A stretch of DNA of 64,000 bases from Verrucomicrobiaceae bacterium (GCA_016795465.1 JAEUHK010000085.1:114525-178524); one strand, 5' to 3'. Shown: positions 53,801 through 63,197, numbered from the stretch's first letter. Numbers and translations are program-made. The notes: generated by a model not told the origin, from the letters alone.

Positions 53801-53978
53801 GGAACCACTGATAAGAAATCGTGCCCGCTCCTGTCGCGGTCACGCTCAATTCTGCCGTTTGATCCTGCCCTACCGCTAAAACGGGCGGTGGCTGGCTGGT
53901 GAAGGCCACAGTGCCCGAGGCCTGCGGGATCGCCAGCAGCGGCAGCAGGCAGATGAAGAGGGTGAAGCAAAAGCGCAT
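44898..53978 (-). CDS. Giant secreted protein: alternating Ig-like domains and RCC1-type propellers
   Basis: This is a 3026-residue protein with the signal peptide MRFCFTLFICLLPLLAIPQA. I count twelve Ig-like domains with the pattern (ITxQPxS..SYQWxRNGxxIPGATxxxL..AGxYxV). I also count six RCC1-like propellers (VAAGDDFSLALKQDGTVTAWG, SVPAGLTNVVAVAAG). The order is one Ig, propeller, then Ig-Ig-propeller five times, and a final Ig. The first period runs from residue of about 110 to 584. Propeller 5 is degenerate. The last ~143 residues (DPDARGIPNLLRYALGMNG) match an end domain common in verrucomicrobial secreted proteins. It probably acts in surface adhesion or ligand binding. No enzymatic domain is seen. 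Confidence 0.92.
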   Translation of the reverse strand: MRFCFTLFICLLPLLAIPQASGTVAFTSQPPPVLAVGQDQTAELSVTATGAGTISYQWFRNHAPVAGATAATYTAGLVTNANAGIYQCRVTDDDGAVFSHLCRVALRSGPVAWSSGALGQVLGWNGGTVRAVALVEGGGSPGEFLLLESGVISTQMLPTSNPDFFPTPLPTTGYPAEAVNLVQVAGGNGALIGLRSDGQVVLWRPTAYNGAGVLVDTATAAPSVHPALSSTRVKAVSMTSGGEALALTQSGEVYAWSFTSAASSTPAVQSGVRGISSGMNNHVAVKEDGSVISWGVNPPAVPADLTDVAAVAAGSSTHVALKTDGTLVSWGGARQAGADPALLSGVQAISGSHEDFFAFQADGTTAVWKASIAVYLIGYQFPLSPVPAEAVYSTAGRSVTTSSFALGLRADGLRLVTAPQGFSGRQGDRLRLVGGFTSNFAISYQWKKNDADIPGATSAVYEVPLAQMSDSGSYTVTATAADGSQTTTAVTVAITPAPYLTLQPPASVAMYAGDAFTLDTEAVTTGSAQFQWLRNGLAVPGATTADLQVAGFDPVQHEGVWMLRVTDDNGTRFSQRSLVARAASLTNWRNGVSASLSLGVSTAVLGFSAGDPHWVILSGGGMAGIRQPTGSGPFSFTDTPAVPSSLTGVVQAAARGNRCLAVSGDGAVSSWASITPPDVIVLFGTKTAQPFPVPGAAQQEVLGVGLGGTEAVAVKTDGSVLVWDVVTGALQASPAGLSNVARVSSGLDHHLALRADGTVAAWGDDTEGECQVPAGLVNVVDIAAGDHFSLALKSDGTVTAWGRNVEGQCNVPAGLSTVRTIAASGGMAMVVKADGSLATWGSGAAGSPDLTTLPAGTRPLIAAAVHRLSTINLAAGVGLVAHERLTFTQHPQSQTIQTSEGVSFVARVTGFPVPTSFYWYRNGQIVANSSQDLATGTYTLTYLTGLTSANAGDYTLQVSNGAQTITSQPATLTVLPGPSISTQSSGFLSAAENTSGTLTVTATASAGTLSYQWFRDGQPVAGATANSIAVNVTTSPGLYQLRITDANATLHSRLMPVSTHLWLDSWRDGVSALPWNASSNAVIALSSGEAGYAVSTSYNLLTIRPDEVLHGGQPWPATSLPPSPPPGTLSNVWVRVASRGDRALALQNNGRVMAWERDPGQSTGRSLPVPAALQNVAAISLSEQEGLALLTGGGLARWNLSDGAVLSVPAGLGAVASIASGKDHHLLRLLDGTVVALGDDSAGESSVPAGLTNVVAVAAGDDFSLALKQDGTVTAWGSNSAGQTTLPAGLTGIQTISASQRSAFAVNAAGVVTCWGEHGTGQSGWPDFRTVPATITPAVTCGLWSRGEDAVAVTMAKPSVPVITQQPQNVAVNQGANATFSIQARCRPGPVVTSWYYGNSFYATRNGAALLLSTVSGDLSGAWSVRVRNALHPAGSPYAQSDPFTFTVMTSPVITTQPTSLFLPPNATGQLSVAATSNGGAITYQWQRNGRDLPGATAATLAIEGGTPGVEGLYRVRMTNSVGSTLSWLVMVAMPYKAVAWDTVTGDWENATGLSVGAWSSGEPYYLYNLQTRVFEARGARGSPSGGYFRTSNFSASFSGLRAACRGSRYLTLNEQGVVSGWRTLSPTSTQNVPVAAHTTALDVQMDKVDRGLILQANGSVVWWSLTTGTAITTPGITTATAISSGKDHHLVLLENGTVTAFGDNGSDECSVPAGLANVVQVAAGDDFSLALLADGTVTGWGSSLYGETTPPAGLSGVARISASGSQAMAIRADGTLARWGRNEPGHGLHLPPASMQPMVDATTLISPDGSSSFAVGLIATPKPQIIESPQNLTLPAGSPFTLSIAARSDSAMTYQWLKDGQIIPGATLPVFTVSNATPAEAGSYTVTISNIGGTVTTAPGVVTLGTGSLTITQQPPATLPLVPNQSGSLSIAATASSAISYQWHIGTRPIAGATSATLNIPPLTRGTEGVYHCRVRTASEEKWSSMTLVRHPGQLIAWHPTPNYQETAMTSVPGPLLALGRGDANLAIDSSGGLHVIDVTSLQDGRYMAVPSTPLPAMVDVATRMDSGWGNWAAGIGTDGIPRVWKTASYGLVQRLREGPPATHGAVAIVLLSQTAYHSTLYCLRRDGTEVSWDLDNFDDTPYIPQTSVRPFQDLADLATDGSNTILLLRDGTLRHPTSSAPFPQGSDMIFISSAGIHFSAAGDASGNLFTWNGSGYPFPLETRTGISGYTADGSSRYFCSTSGLIERAPNFSISGPSTTLGLSLAPVPSTAPLVDMTINDNGRLLVIQRHAPPQITVQPVSSRVVAAGEAVWVHAQVATPPAGSPPVTWEWLKGDAVVITGPSLGISSFSPADAGTYRLRGTSLGGQVFSDPVTLSYLSTGIEITSQPQDQNVVLNTAVTLTATATGTQPLEWQWYRNGLAIPGATSASHAFTATAETTGRYQVRTGNATDGYRFSNAAFVRILSTYREWGTRNWQPNSPVVETALGTYSGLSLLPNGTVQKAGTGWTPTISTADNADIRAVFARGKRLAVLTRANKVTEWEARASLNSWELVYTPLHTQLEGQPLVQLALGERHTLALRQDGSVTAWAFTSAYGAPNQHGVLNIPAGLTDIAQIAAGKDHSVALRRDGTVTAWGRNDLGQCNVPAGLAQVVQIAANQHYTLALKSDGALIAWGSLAPPPAPAPAMPEDAPPKSPATEEEGTVTSNSTIIIIINPPTTSPDWFNVSTEIGPAPPAAAFNPSPIRISAGEGHCSALLADGSIRTWAYFTPYTPPTGLGAACAVAAGGDCQAALIPFTVPVISAFNDVSVVQNGTYLNEYSAALKVTATSAAAVTYVWKRGSEVVPGQNLPYLNFQPATTAHSGDYTVVVSNAAGSVESPVGAFRVVVPQDFSTWAGSHFTPQQAAAGQTGPTADPDARGIPNLLRYALGMNGTNPDHTALPSPALSTLPDGRRRAGITFCVPLNATGLSYSISVTSDMVNWHNTSGEIVPGPIIGDKRQYTIYDPNPPVNAATPRFIRLQVNATP

Positions 53979-54059
53979 GGCTGGCGCAGGGTAAGAGCCT
54001 TCCTTTGTGAGGAGAATGGACCTTCAGGGTAGGCAATTTTAGCACCTGGCGTCAACGGC

Positions 54060-54875
54060 TTATTTGATGGCGGGCTTCGCGGGTGCTTTGGCACTCGTGA
54101 GTTCACGCGGCGGTGCATTGCCGAGGGTTGGCACATCCGGCAGTTTCAGCGTGAAAAGGTAGGCGATGATGTCCCAGCGCTGCTCGGGTGTGAGCGTGGC
54201 CTCAAAGCTGATCATCGGCGTGCCATTCAGGCCGGTGGCGAGCACACGGTAGATGTCCTCGGGACGATCACCGCAGCGCAGATGCGGCTGGCGGAGGTCG
54301 GACGGGCGTGCGGGCTGCTCCCACAGGTCTATTAAACCGGCCACGGCAGGTCCTTTGCCATCGGCCTCTGTGCCATGACAAGCCACGCAGGTGGTTTGGA
54401 AGAGCGTTTTGCCCTTCACGGCGTGCTCGGCCTTCGTGGCGGCTTCTTTGAACCACGCGGGCTCGGCGGGGAAGGTCAGCGGTTCGGCATAGTTTTCTGC
54501 TTTGCGCCAGCGGCGTGAAAAGGACTTCACATACTCGATCACATTCGTGACGTCTTCGTCCGTGAGCTGGGAGAACATGCCCATCGCCGTGCCGGTGAGG
54601 CCGTGCTTGATGGTGTGGCGCAGATCGTCCTCGGTGGGCAGCGTGCCGAAGGGTGTGGTGCGGAACTTGAACATGCCTTCGCGAAACGAACGCGGCCGCG
54701 GGACGAGCGTGGGTGCCATCTCGCCCTTTCCATCACCACGCGGGCCGTGGCAGACGATGCAGTTCCGCTCGAAGATATACTTGCCCTCCATGTAGCGGTT
54801 GAAATCCAGCGTCAGCGGCTCCGCGGCGAGGGTGCAGGTGGCAGTGAGAAGCAGGATGGCGGCGGAAAGATGCAT
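54060..54875 (-). CDS. Exported dihaem c-type cytochrome
   Basis: This 271-residue protein is read from the signal peptide MHLSAAILLLTATCTLA. Two cytochrome c domains are seen. The first has CIVCHGPRGDGKGEMAPTL with a distal-Met region GMFSQLTDEDVTNVIEYVKSF, and the second has CVACHGTEADGKGPAV with MISFEATLTPEQRWDIIAYLFTL. It resembles class I c-type electron carriers of respiratory chains. The long frame continues to 55421, but that part is the complement of the SirB1-like gene. It is near the ctaB-SCO-DUF420 cytochrome oxidase assembly genes on the other strand. Confidence 0.9.
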   Translation of the reverse strand: MHLSAAILLLTATCTLAAEPLTLDFNRYMEGKYIFERNCIVCHGPRGDGKGEMAPTLVPRPRSFREGMFKFRTTPFGTLPTEDDLRHTIKHGLTGTAMGMFSQLTDEDVTNVIEYVKSFSRRWRKAENYAEPLTFPAEPAWFKEAATKAEHAVKGKTLFQTTCVACHGTEADGKGPAVAGLIDLWEQPARPSDLRQPHLRCGDRPEDIYRVLATGLNGTPMISFEATLTPEQRWDIIAYLFTLKLPDVPTLGNAPPRELTSAKAPAKPAIK

Positions 54876-54967
54876 GCGGGTGGCAACTTTGGCATCGGTT
54901 AACGTGCCGTCGCCTGCCGGTAGTTCGCCGATGTGGCGTTCCATCGTGCGAGAATTGCGCCTGCGGC

Positions 54968-55810
54968 TCACTCCTCCATCACACGCACCGCCAGACGGCG
55001 CATGAACTGCCGCTCCGAGAAGCGGTTTACCCGCGTGAAGGCCTCGTCGAGATTGCGCAGGATGCGCAGCAGGATGGCGTTCACACTGGCGGGCTCGCGC
55101 ACGAGATCCTCCATCGCCGGATTCGAGGTGGGATGATGCTTCGCCACGCTTTCGGCATCCATGAACTTGCCGCGATTGAAGCAGTCCACGAGCCACTCTT
55201 TGCCATCCACCTGCACGCGGGCGAGGAAGTGGCCGGGGAAATTGCAGCCGCCGATGTCGAGTCCGAAACGCTGGCCGATGAAGCGGTAGATGCTGCACAG
55301 GCTGAGCGGATTGCCGAGACCGGTCTCGATGACCCAGAAGAGATTGCTGTTCAGCGGCGAGTAGTAGTCCTTCGTGTTGCCGCGGAAGCGGGTGATGCCG
55401 CCGCGTTGGGCGAAGAGCCACTCGGCGAGCTCGTGGGCGTTCATGCGGCCGCCTTCTTCGAAAGCCACGCGTGCCAGCGTGTCCAGCTGCAGGCCGAGAT
55501 CACCCGGCTGCGTCTTCCAGCCATCAATGAAGGCAGAAATCTGGCTCATGCCTTCTTCGAGCTGCGCGGTGGCACCTTCCAGCCAGCGCCAGCGCATCCA
55601 GATTTCCTCCATCTCCGCACGGCGGGCCGGCTCCAGCAGCTCGGCCACGGTCTGCTCCTCCTCGGGCGTGAGCGGCTCCTCGAGCAGCTCCAAAAACTGC
55701 GGCAGCTCGCGGCGCATGCCGGTGAGCTCCTTCCGCACGGCCTCACGCACCACCTCGGACTCGTCATCGAGCAGTTTACGGAGGTGGTTGAGCTGGAGCA
55801 CGCCGGGCAT
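54968..55810 (-). CDS. SirB1/UPF0162-type transglutaminase-like protein
   Basis: This is a 280-residue protein. The SirB1 signature GNPLSLCSIYRFIGQRFGLDIGGCNFPGHFLARV is present, with Cys/His/Asp residues in a transglutaminase-like fold, followed by VDCFNRGKFMD. The N-terminal half is helical and acidic (LLDDESEVVREAVRKELTGM, LEEPLTPEEEQTVAELLEPA) and HEAT-like, an extension not in short SirB1 proteins. No enzymatic reaction is established for this family. The start at 55810 (MPGVLQLNHLRKLL) is preferred to 55846. It is divergent from ctaB. Confidence 0.86.
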   Translation of the reverse strand: MPGVLQLNHLRKLLDDESEVVREAVRKELTGMRRELPQFLELLEEPLTPEEEQTVAELLEPARRAEMEEIWMRWRWLEGATAQLEEGMSQISAFIDGWKTQPGDLGLQLDTLARVAFEEGGRMNAHELAEWLFAQRGGITRFRGNTKDYYSPLNSNLFWVIETGLGNPLSLCSIYRFIGQRFGLDIGGCNFPGHFLARVQVDGKEWLVDCFNRGKFMDAESVAKHHPTSNPAMEDLVREPASVNAILLRILRNLDEAFTRVNRFSERQFMRRLAVRVMEE

Positions 55811-55919
55811 GACGGCGTGATAGCATTTGATGAAGGCGGCAGGCAACAGGGAAGTGCGTCACGCTTTGACCCTCGCTTGACCTTGAGCCTCATCGCTGCT
55901 CTCGCTAACCCCGACCTCC

Positions 55920-56816
55920 ATGACCGCCCGCGACCTCCTCACCCTCACGAAATTCCGCCTCAGTGCGCTCGTGATCGTGACCACGTTTGTCGGCTTCTGG
56001 CTACGGGCACCGCGACCGCTCGATCTGTGGCTGCTGGTGCACACGATCCTCGGCAGCACGCTCGCGGCCTTCGGCGCGGCCGTCTTCAACCAGCTCATGG
56101 AGATCGAGCCGGACAGCCGCATGCAGCGCACGGCGGACCGGCCGCTGCCCTCCGGCCGCGTGAGTCCTTCCGCGGCCTTCGGGTTGGGCTGGTTCCTCAG
56201 CGCCGTGGCGCTCATCCACCTCGCGAATCGCGTGAATGTGGAGGCCGCGGCCCTTACGGCGGCCACGCTGGCGGTGTACCTCTTTATATATACCCCGCTG
56301 AAGCGGCAAAACGCCATCAACACGCTCGTCGGGGCCGTTTCGGGTGCTTTGCCGCCGCTGATCGGCTGGGCGGGCGCGGCCGGGCCGGCCACCAGCATCA
56401 CGCCCTACTTCCGCTGGCAGCTCATGCTGGAGCCGGGTGCGATCTATTTGTTCATGCTGCTCTTCCTCTGGCAGCTCCCGCACTTCCTGGCCATCAACTG
56501 GATGTATCGCGATGAGTATCGCAAAGGCGGCTTTGTCATGCTGGCGAACGAGGACGAGCACGGCGCGAAGACCTCGCGGCATGCGCTTGCCTATGCCATC
56601 GCCACTTTGCTGCTGATGCTGTATCCCGCCTACACCGCCACGGTGAGCCTGGCGTGGTTTTTGCCGCCGGCGCTGCTGCTCAGTGGCTGGCTGGGATGGC
56701 TGGCGCTGCGCTTCAACCGCCAGCCGGAGCGTGCCTCGGCACGAAAGCTCTTCTTTTGCACGCTGGCCTATCTGCCGCTCATTTTGATCGTCACCGTGGT
56801 GGCCTGGAAACGCTGA
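55920..56816 (+). CDS. ctaB: Protohaem IX farnesyltransferase (haem O synthase)
   Basis: This is a 298-residue UbiA-family integral membrane enzyme with about nine helices. It adds a farnesyl group to haem b, making haem O for haem-copper oxidases. The first allylic-diphosphate motif is in FNQLMEIEPDSRMQRTADRPLPSGRVS, and further family blocks are YLFIYTPLKRQNAINTLVGAVSGALPPLIGW and LFLWQLPHFLAINWMYRDEYRKGGFVML. It heads a rightward group with SCO and DUF420 genes, consistent with assembly of an aa3-type oxidase encoded elsewhere. Confidence 0.96.
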   Translation: MTARDLLTLTKFRLSALVIVTTFVGFWLRAPRPLDLWLLVHTILGSTLAAFGAAVFNQLMEIEPDSRMQRTADRPLPSGRVSPSAAFGLGWFLSAVALIHLANRVNVEAAALTAATLAVYLFIYTPLKRQNAINTLVGAVSGALPPLIGWAGAAGPATSITPYFRWQLMLEPGAIYLFMLLFLWQLPHFLAINWMYRDEYRKGGFVMLANEDEHGAKTSRHALAYAIATLLLMLYPAYTATVSLAWFLPPALLLSGWLGWLALRFNRQPERASARKLFFCTLAYLPLILIVTVVAWKR

Positions 56817-56852
56817 TCCAAAGGCCGTTTTCCCTCGTAACCTATCCGCTCC

Positions 56853-57581
56853 ATGTCCGAACCCTCCTCACCGCCCGCCAAACAACCGCTGAATCCGTGG
56901 TCCATCTGGATCCCGATCATCATGGTGATGCTGGGCATCGTCGTCTTCTACAACTGGCTCATCTTTCGCCAGCGCCAGGAGATGGACCGGGTCAAGGCGG
57001 AGGCCGCCGGGGCGCCGTCACGCCCGCCGATCATGAGCCGCCTTTCGAGCGATCTGGAACTCACCGAGCGCAGCGGCAAAAAAGTACACCTCGCCGAGCT
57101 CAAAGGCAAAATCCTCGTCACCTCGTGGGTCTTCACTCGGTGCACTCGCGGCTGCTCCGCGGTCACCTCCTTGATGAAGAAGCTCTACGACGAGTTCGCC
57201 GATCATCCCGAGATCCACTTCCTGTCCTTCTCGCTCGATACCGACGACACGCCCGAGATGCTCTCGAAGTTCGCCAACAACTTCAGCATCCCCGACGATG
57301 CCCGCTGGTGGTTCCTCAGCGGCGAAAAGAAAGCCGTGCGCGACTACATGACACGCCAGTTCGGCTTCCGCGCCGTCGAAGACATGCCCGAGAAGGACCG
57401 CCTCGGCCCCGATGACAAATACATCCACGACCTGCGCATCGCCGTCGTCGATCACCAAGGCCACGTCCGCCGTCTCGAAGACGTCATGAATGCCGATCCC
57501 ACCACCGCGAAGTATTGGAACGACCAGATCCGCCGCGACCTCCGCTGGCTGATCGACTACCGCGAAGGCAAAGTGAACTGA
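56853..57581 (+). CDS. SCO family copper protein (cytochrome oxidase assembly)
   Basis: This is a 242-residue protein with an N-terminal membrane anchor (WSIWIPIIMVMLGIVVFYNWLIF) and a periplasmic thioredoxin-like domain. The copper motif is CTRGC in VFTRCTRGCSAVTSLM (CxxxC). The distal His is likely that of YIHDLRIAVVDHQG. SCO proteins deliver copper to the CuA site of cytochrome c oxidase. It sits 36 bp after ctaB. The C-terminus extends ~35 residues past the core (NADPTTAKYWNDQIRRDLRWL). Confidence 0.93.
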   Translation: MSEPSSPPAKQPLNPWSIWIPIIMVMLGIVVFYNWLIFRQRQEMDRVKAEAAGAPSRPPIMSRLSSDLELTERSGKKVHLAELKGKILVTSWVFTRCTRGCSAVTSLMKKLYDEFADHPEIHFLSFSLDTDDTPEMLSKFANNFSIPDDARWWFLSGEKKAVRDYMTRQFGFRAVEDMPEKDRLGPDDKYIHDLRIAVVDHQGHVRRLEDVMNADPTTAKYWNDQIRRDLRWLIDYREGKVN

Positions 57582-57590
57582 CCCAGCAGC

Positions 57591-57656
57591 GGAGTGATGG
57601 AGTCATGGATGGATGTGACCCAGACCTCCACTACTCCAAAACTCCACCACTCCATT
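57591..57656. repeat. Imperfect palindromic repeat, family B
   Basis: GGAGTGATGGAGTCATGGAT faces a right half whose complement contains GGAGTGGTGGAGTTTTGGAG. It fills the gap between the SCO and DUF420 genes. Related copies lie at 7398-7463 and 34687-34719. Confidence 0.65.
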
Positions 57657-57667
57657 TCTCCCGCCCC

Positions 57668-58102
57668 ATGACCGTCCTCGAACTCCCCAAAGTTTACACG
57701 CTCTTCAACGCCTGCGCCCTGCTGCACATCATCCTGGGCCTCGTCATGATCAAAATGGGCCAGCGGAAGGCTCACATCGCCAGCATGATCATCGCGCTAC
57801 TGTTCTCGACCGCGTTTCTCGGCTGCTACCTCTATTATCATTACCACGCCGGGCATGTGAAGTTCGCCGGCACTGGCATGACGCGGCCGATTTACTTCAC
57901 CATCCTCTTCAGCCACATCCCGCTGGCCATCCTGAACCTGCCGATGATCATCATGACCGTCGTGCCGGCATTGCGGAACCGCTTCGACAAACACAAGCGC
58001 ATGGCGAAATGGACCGTGCCCGTCTGGCTCTACGTCTCCGTCACCGGCATCATCGTCTATCTGATGTGCTACGTCTGGTATGGGCCGCCGATCCGTCCGT
58101 GA
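57668..58102 (+). CDS. DUF420 membrane protein (cytochrome oxidase assembly-associated)
   Basis: This 144-residue protein starts at MTVLELPKVYTLFNACALLHII, after the family B repeat. The longer frame from 57515 reads antisense-like residues through SCO and is rejected. Four membrane helices are seen (NACALLHIILGLVMIKMG, HIASMIIALLFSTAFLGCYLYY, YFTILFSHIPLAILNLPMIIMTVV, VPVWLYVSVTGIIVYLMCYVW). Residues in HYHAGHVKF and ILFSHIPLAI keep the conserved His of the DUF420/CtaM-like family. It is associated with aa3 oxidase maturation, in agreement with ctaB and SCO next door. Confidence 0.9.
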   Translation: MTVLELPKVYTLFNACALLHIILGLVMIKMGQRKAHIASMIIALLFSTAFLGCYLYYHYHAGHVKFAGTGMTRPIYFTILFSHIPLAILNLPMIIMTVVPALRNRFDKHKRMAKWTVPVWLYVSVTGIIVYLMCYVWYGPPIRP

Positions 58103-58108
58103 GCCAGT

Positions 58109-58864
58109 TCAGGCACCAAACTGCCGCCAGAACATCACCACCGATATCACCAGACCGATCAGCGTGATCAACTGTCGCACGCGACGCGGCTCGATGCGCT
58201 GGGAAAAATGAGCACCTAGATAATACCCGACCAATGCACCCGCCGTCAGCGCCAGCGCCTGCGGCCACTGCACCATCCCGGCGGCGATGAACCACACCGC
58301 GGCCACGACATTGATCAGGCTACCGAGCAGGTTTTTCAGCGCGTTCATCTCGTGGATGTGCGTCATGCCCATGAAGCCGAATGAGGCCAGCATCAGGATG
58401 CCGATCCCTGCACCGAAAAAGGCTCCGTAGATCGCCACGGGCAGTTGAAGGGCGAGGGAGAACCAAATCGTGCTGCGTTGGCTGGTCGCTCCCGGCTTTT
58501 TCAGGAAACCCTGCAAAAAGAACAGCACCGTGGCGAACAGCACCAGGAAGGGCACCAGCTTTGAAAACTGGTCATCACTCGTCTGGGTGAGCAGCCAGCT
58601 CCCCAGCGCCGCGCCCGCCGTGCCCACCGGGATGAACCAGCCGAGCCATTGTCGCACCGCCTTCAAATGATGGCGGAAGCTCACGATGCTGCTCGACGTG
58701 CCAATGACGAGGCCCACCGTGCTCGTGGCATTCGCCGCCACCGGCGGCACGCCGCACATCAGCAGCACTGGAAAGGTCAAAAGCGTGCCTCCGCCCGCCA
58801 CGGCATTCACCGCCCCCGCCGCGCATCCGGCGGCGCTGAGGGCAAGAGCATCGAAAAAGGTCAT
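58109..58864 (-). CDS. TauE/SafE family membrane transporter
   Basis: This is a 251-residue protein with about seven or eight membrane helices. The N-terminal repeat FDALALSAAGCAAGAVNAVAGGGTLLTFPVLLMCGVPPVAANATSTVG is diagnostic of the TauE/SafE sulfite-exporter family. The second half repeats the pattern (YGAFFGAGIGILMLASFGFMG, NALKNLLGSLINVVAAVWF). Substrates in the family include sulfite, sulfoacetate and other anions, and none is indicated here. It converges with the DUF420 gene at 6 bp distance, and a family G repeat precedes it. Confidence 0.92.
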   Translation of the reverse strand: MTFFDALALSAAGCAAGAVNAVAGGGTLLTFPVLLMCGVPPVAANATSTVGLVIGTSSSIVSFRHHLKAVRQWLGWFIPVGTAGAALGSWLLTQTSDDQFSKLVPFLVLFATVLFFLQGFLKKPGATSQRSTIWFSLALQLPVAIYGAFFGAGIGILMLASFGFMGMTHIHEMNALKNLLGSLINVVAAVWFIAAGMVQWPQALALTAGALVGYYLGAHFSQRIEPRRVRQLITLIGLVISVVMFWRQFGA

Positions 58865-58917
58865 TGAGATGCTTTTGGGTGCTTTCAGGCCTTTTCGCCA
58901 GCGGAAGGTGAGCGGGC

Positions 58918-58980
58918 GTTAGAAGTCAGACGTGAGACGTGAGAATTAAGACGTGCCACGTCTGACCTCTCACTTCTAAC
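58918..58980. repeat. Palindromic repeat, family G
   Basis: GTTAGAAGTCAGACGTGAGA (left, 58918-58939) faces 58959-58980, whose complement matches at 19 of 22 positions. The spacer is 19 bp. It lies in the divergent promoter region between the TauE/SafE and YjbR genes. Confidence 0.75.
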
Positions 58981-59015
58981 TTCTCACCTCTTACTTTGTG
59001 TGTTTTAGCCTCCTC

Positions 59016-59426
59016 ATGGACCTCGCCAATGTCATCGACCTCTGCCTCAGCCTGCCCGGAGCCGAGGAAACACAGCCCTTTGGGCCCGACGTGCTCGTGT
59101 ATAAAGTCGGCGGCAAGATGTTTGCCGCCACCGCCCCGGAGGACTACCCCGCCCGCATCAATCTCAAATGCGATCCCGAACGCTCCCTGGAGCTTCGCGA
59201 TCAATACGACGCCATCCAGCCCGGCTGGCACATGAACAAGAAGCACTGGAACACCCTCGTCCTCGACGGCTCCGTGCCTCCCAAGCTCATCCGCGAACTC
59301 GTCCAGCACAGCTACGACCTCGTCGTGGCCTCCCTCCCCGCCAAATCGCGGCCGAAGGCGGGCTTCAAGACCTCAGGGGTGAAGTGCTCATCACCGGTTG
59401 CACGTGCTGCTCGGAGACGAGCGTGA
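59016..59426 (+). CDS. MmcQ/YjbR family protein
   Basis: This 136-residue protein begins MDLANVIDLCLSLPGAEETQPFGPDVLVYKVGGKMFAATAPE. Later blocks INLKCDPERSLELRDQYDAIQPGWHMNKKHWNTLVLDGSVPPKLIRELVQHSYDLV match the YjbR double-wing fold, a presumed DNA-binding or nucleotide-linked domain. The family normally stops soon after the last helix (VVASLPAKSR). Here the frame continues ~20 residues (KAGFKTSGVKCSSPVARAARRRA) into the complement of the SPFH gene. The start at 59016 is favoured over 58998. Confidence 0.88.
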   Translation: MDLANVIDLCLSLPGAEETQPFGPDVLVYKVGGKMFAATAPEDYPARINLKCDPERSLELRDQYDAIQPGWHMNKKHWNTLVLDGSVPPKLIRELVQHSYDLVVASLPAKSRPKAGFKTSGVKCSSPVARAARRRA

Positions 59427-60210
59427 CGAGCAGATTGTTTACCATGGTGGCCTTCGCGGCAGGATCCAGCTGCACGATCCCATCGGACTCCAGTTTCTTG
59501 AGAGCCATTTCCACCATGCTGATTGCGCCATCCACGATGGTCTGTCGTGCAGCGATCACGGCCTGGGCCTGCTGGCGGCGCAGCATCGCCTGGGCGATCT
59601 CAGGGCTGTAAGCCAGATGACTGAGCTGGGCTTCAATGATTTTAACTCCGGCTGTTTCGCAGCGCTCCTGCAATTCAGATCGCAGCTTTTCAGCCACTTC
59701 TTCGGGATGGCTCCGCAGGGAGATCTCACCTGGATTGTGCGGCTCGTAAGGGAAGTGGTTCGCCAGATGACGCAGCGCGGTCTCGCACTGGAGATGGACA
59801 AAATCCGTGCAGTGCTCCACCTCGAAGGCGGCTTTGGCCGAGTCCACCACGTTCCAGACGACGACAGCGGCAATCTCGATGGGGTTTCCATGCGCTTCGT
59901 TCACTTTGAGCTGCTCGCTCTGGAAGTTCGTGATGCGGAGGGAGACGTTTTGTCGGCTCGTGAGCGGGTTGATCCACCAGAAGCCATTGCGTGTGAGGCT
60001 GCCACAGTACTTTCCAAACAAGGTCAGCACGGTCGCTTGATTCGGGGCGACCACGGCAAAGCCCTTGAACACCAAAATCAGGACCAGTGCTGCCGGCACG
60101 ATGGCTGCGACCTTGAGGTCGCGAAAGTTTGCGGCCATCACTCCACCACAGGCAAGCAGGAGCAGGAGAATGGGGATACCGGGCAAGGCAAAGGCTTCTC
60201 GTTCTTTCAT
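59365..60210 (-). CDS. SPFH/Band-7 domain membrane protein
   Basis: This is a 281-residue protein. Two N-terminal hydrophobic segments (LPGIPILLLLLACGGVMA and KVAAIVPAALVLILVFKGFAVV) are followed by the SPFH domain (VAPNQATVLTLFGKYCGSL, GFWWINPLTSRQNVSLRITNF, QLKVNEAHGNPIEIAAVVVWNVVDSAKAAFEV). A helical stretch follows (AEKLRSELQERCETAGVKIIEAQLSHLAYSPEIAQAMLRRQQAQA). This is stomatin/prohibitin-like. Such proteins organise membrane microdomains and regulate proteases. It has no NfeD partner here. It shares 62 bp with the convergent YjbR tail. Confidence 0.9.
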   Translation of the reverse strand: MKEREAFALPGIPILLLLLACGGVMAANFRDLKVAAIVPAALVLILVFKGFAVVAPNQATVLTLFGKYCGSLTRNGFWWINPLTSRQNVSLRITNFQSEQLKVNEAHGNPIEIAAVVVWNVVDSAKAAFEVEHCTDFVHLQCETALRHLANHFPYEPHNPGEISLRSHPEEVAEKLRSELQERCETAGVKIIEAQLSHLAYSPEIAQAMLRRQQAQAVIAARQTIVDGAISMVEMALKKLESDGIVQLDPAAKATMVNNLLVTLVSEQHVQPVMSTSPLRS

Positions 60211-60395
60211 GACAACTGGCGGTTAAGGCAGAGTACTGAACGGGTTGGCTGACTTCTCGTCAACAAGAGTGGCGAGAATATACAGGCAGGGCGGCACCGG
60301 TGGTCCGGAGGGCTGCGTTGGCCATCCTAGGGGAAAGGACTGTTTTCCAGTGTGCCCTCCCGCAAAGCCAAAAAATAGGTGTCAAACCTGCTCTC

Positions 60396-63116
<2,721 letters not shown>

Positions 63117-63117
63117 G

Positions 63118-63145
63118 CCGTAGAACGAGTTTTCCAACTCGTTCC
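63118..63145. repeat. Single arm of family D palindrome after acnA
   Basis: ACGAGTTTTCCAACTCGT with its flanks matches the left arm of the in-frame palindrome at 24343-24400. It lies 2 bp after the acnA stop and before the terminator. Confidence 0.8.
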
Positions 63146-63161
63146 TCCGAACTCCTCACCA

Positions 63162-63197
63162 AACCCGGCAGACCGAAAGGCTGCCGGGTTTTTCTTT
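63162..63197 (+). terminator. Rho-independent terminator of acnA
   Basis: AACCCGGCAG (63162-63171) and CTGCCGGGTT (63181-63190) form a perfect 10-bp stem, followed by TTTCTTT. The loop ACCGAAAGG can fold into a CC-GAAA-GG cap. The loop is close to that at 9111-9140. Confidence 0.92.

Noticed and set aside
54876..55421. N-terminal extension of the dihaem cytochrome frame
   Set aside because: This part is the out-of-frame complement of the SirB1-like gene region. The real protein starts with the signal peptide at 54875.
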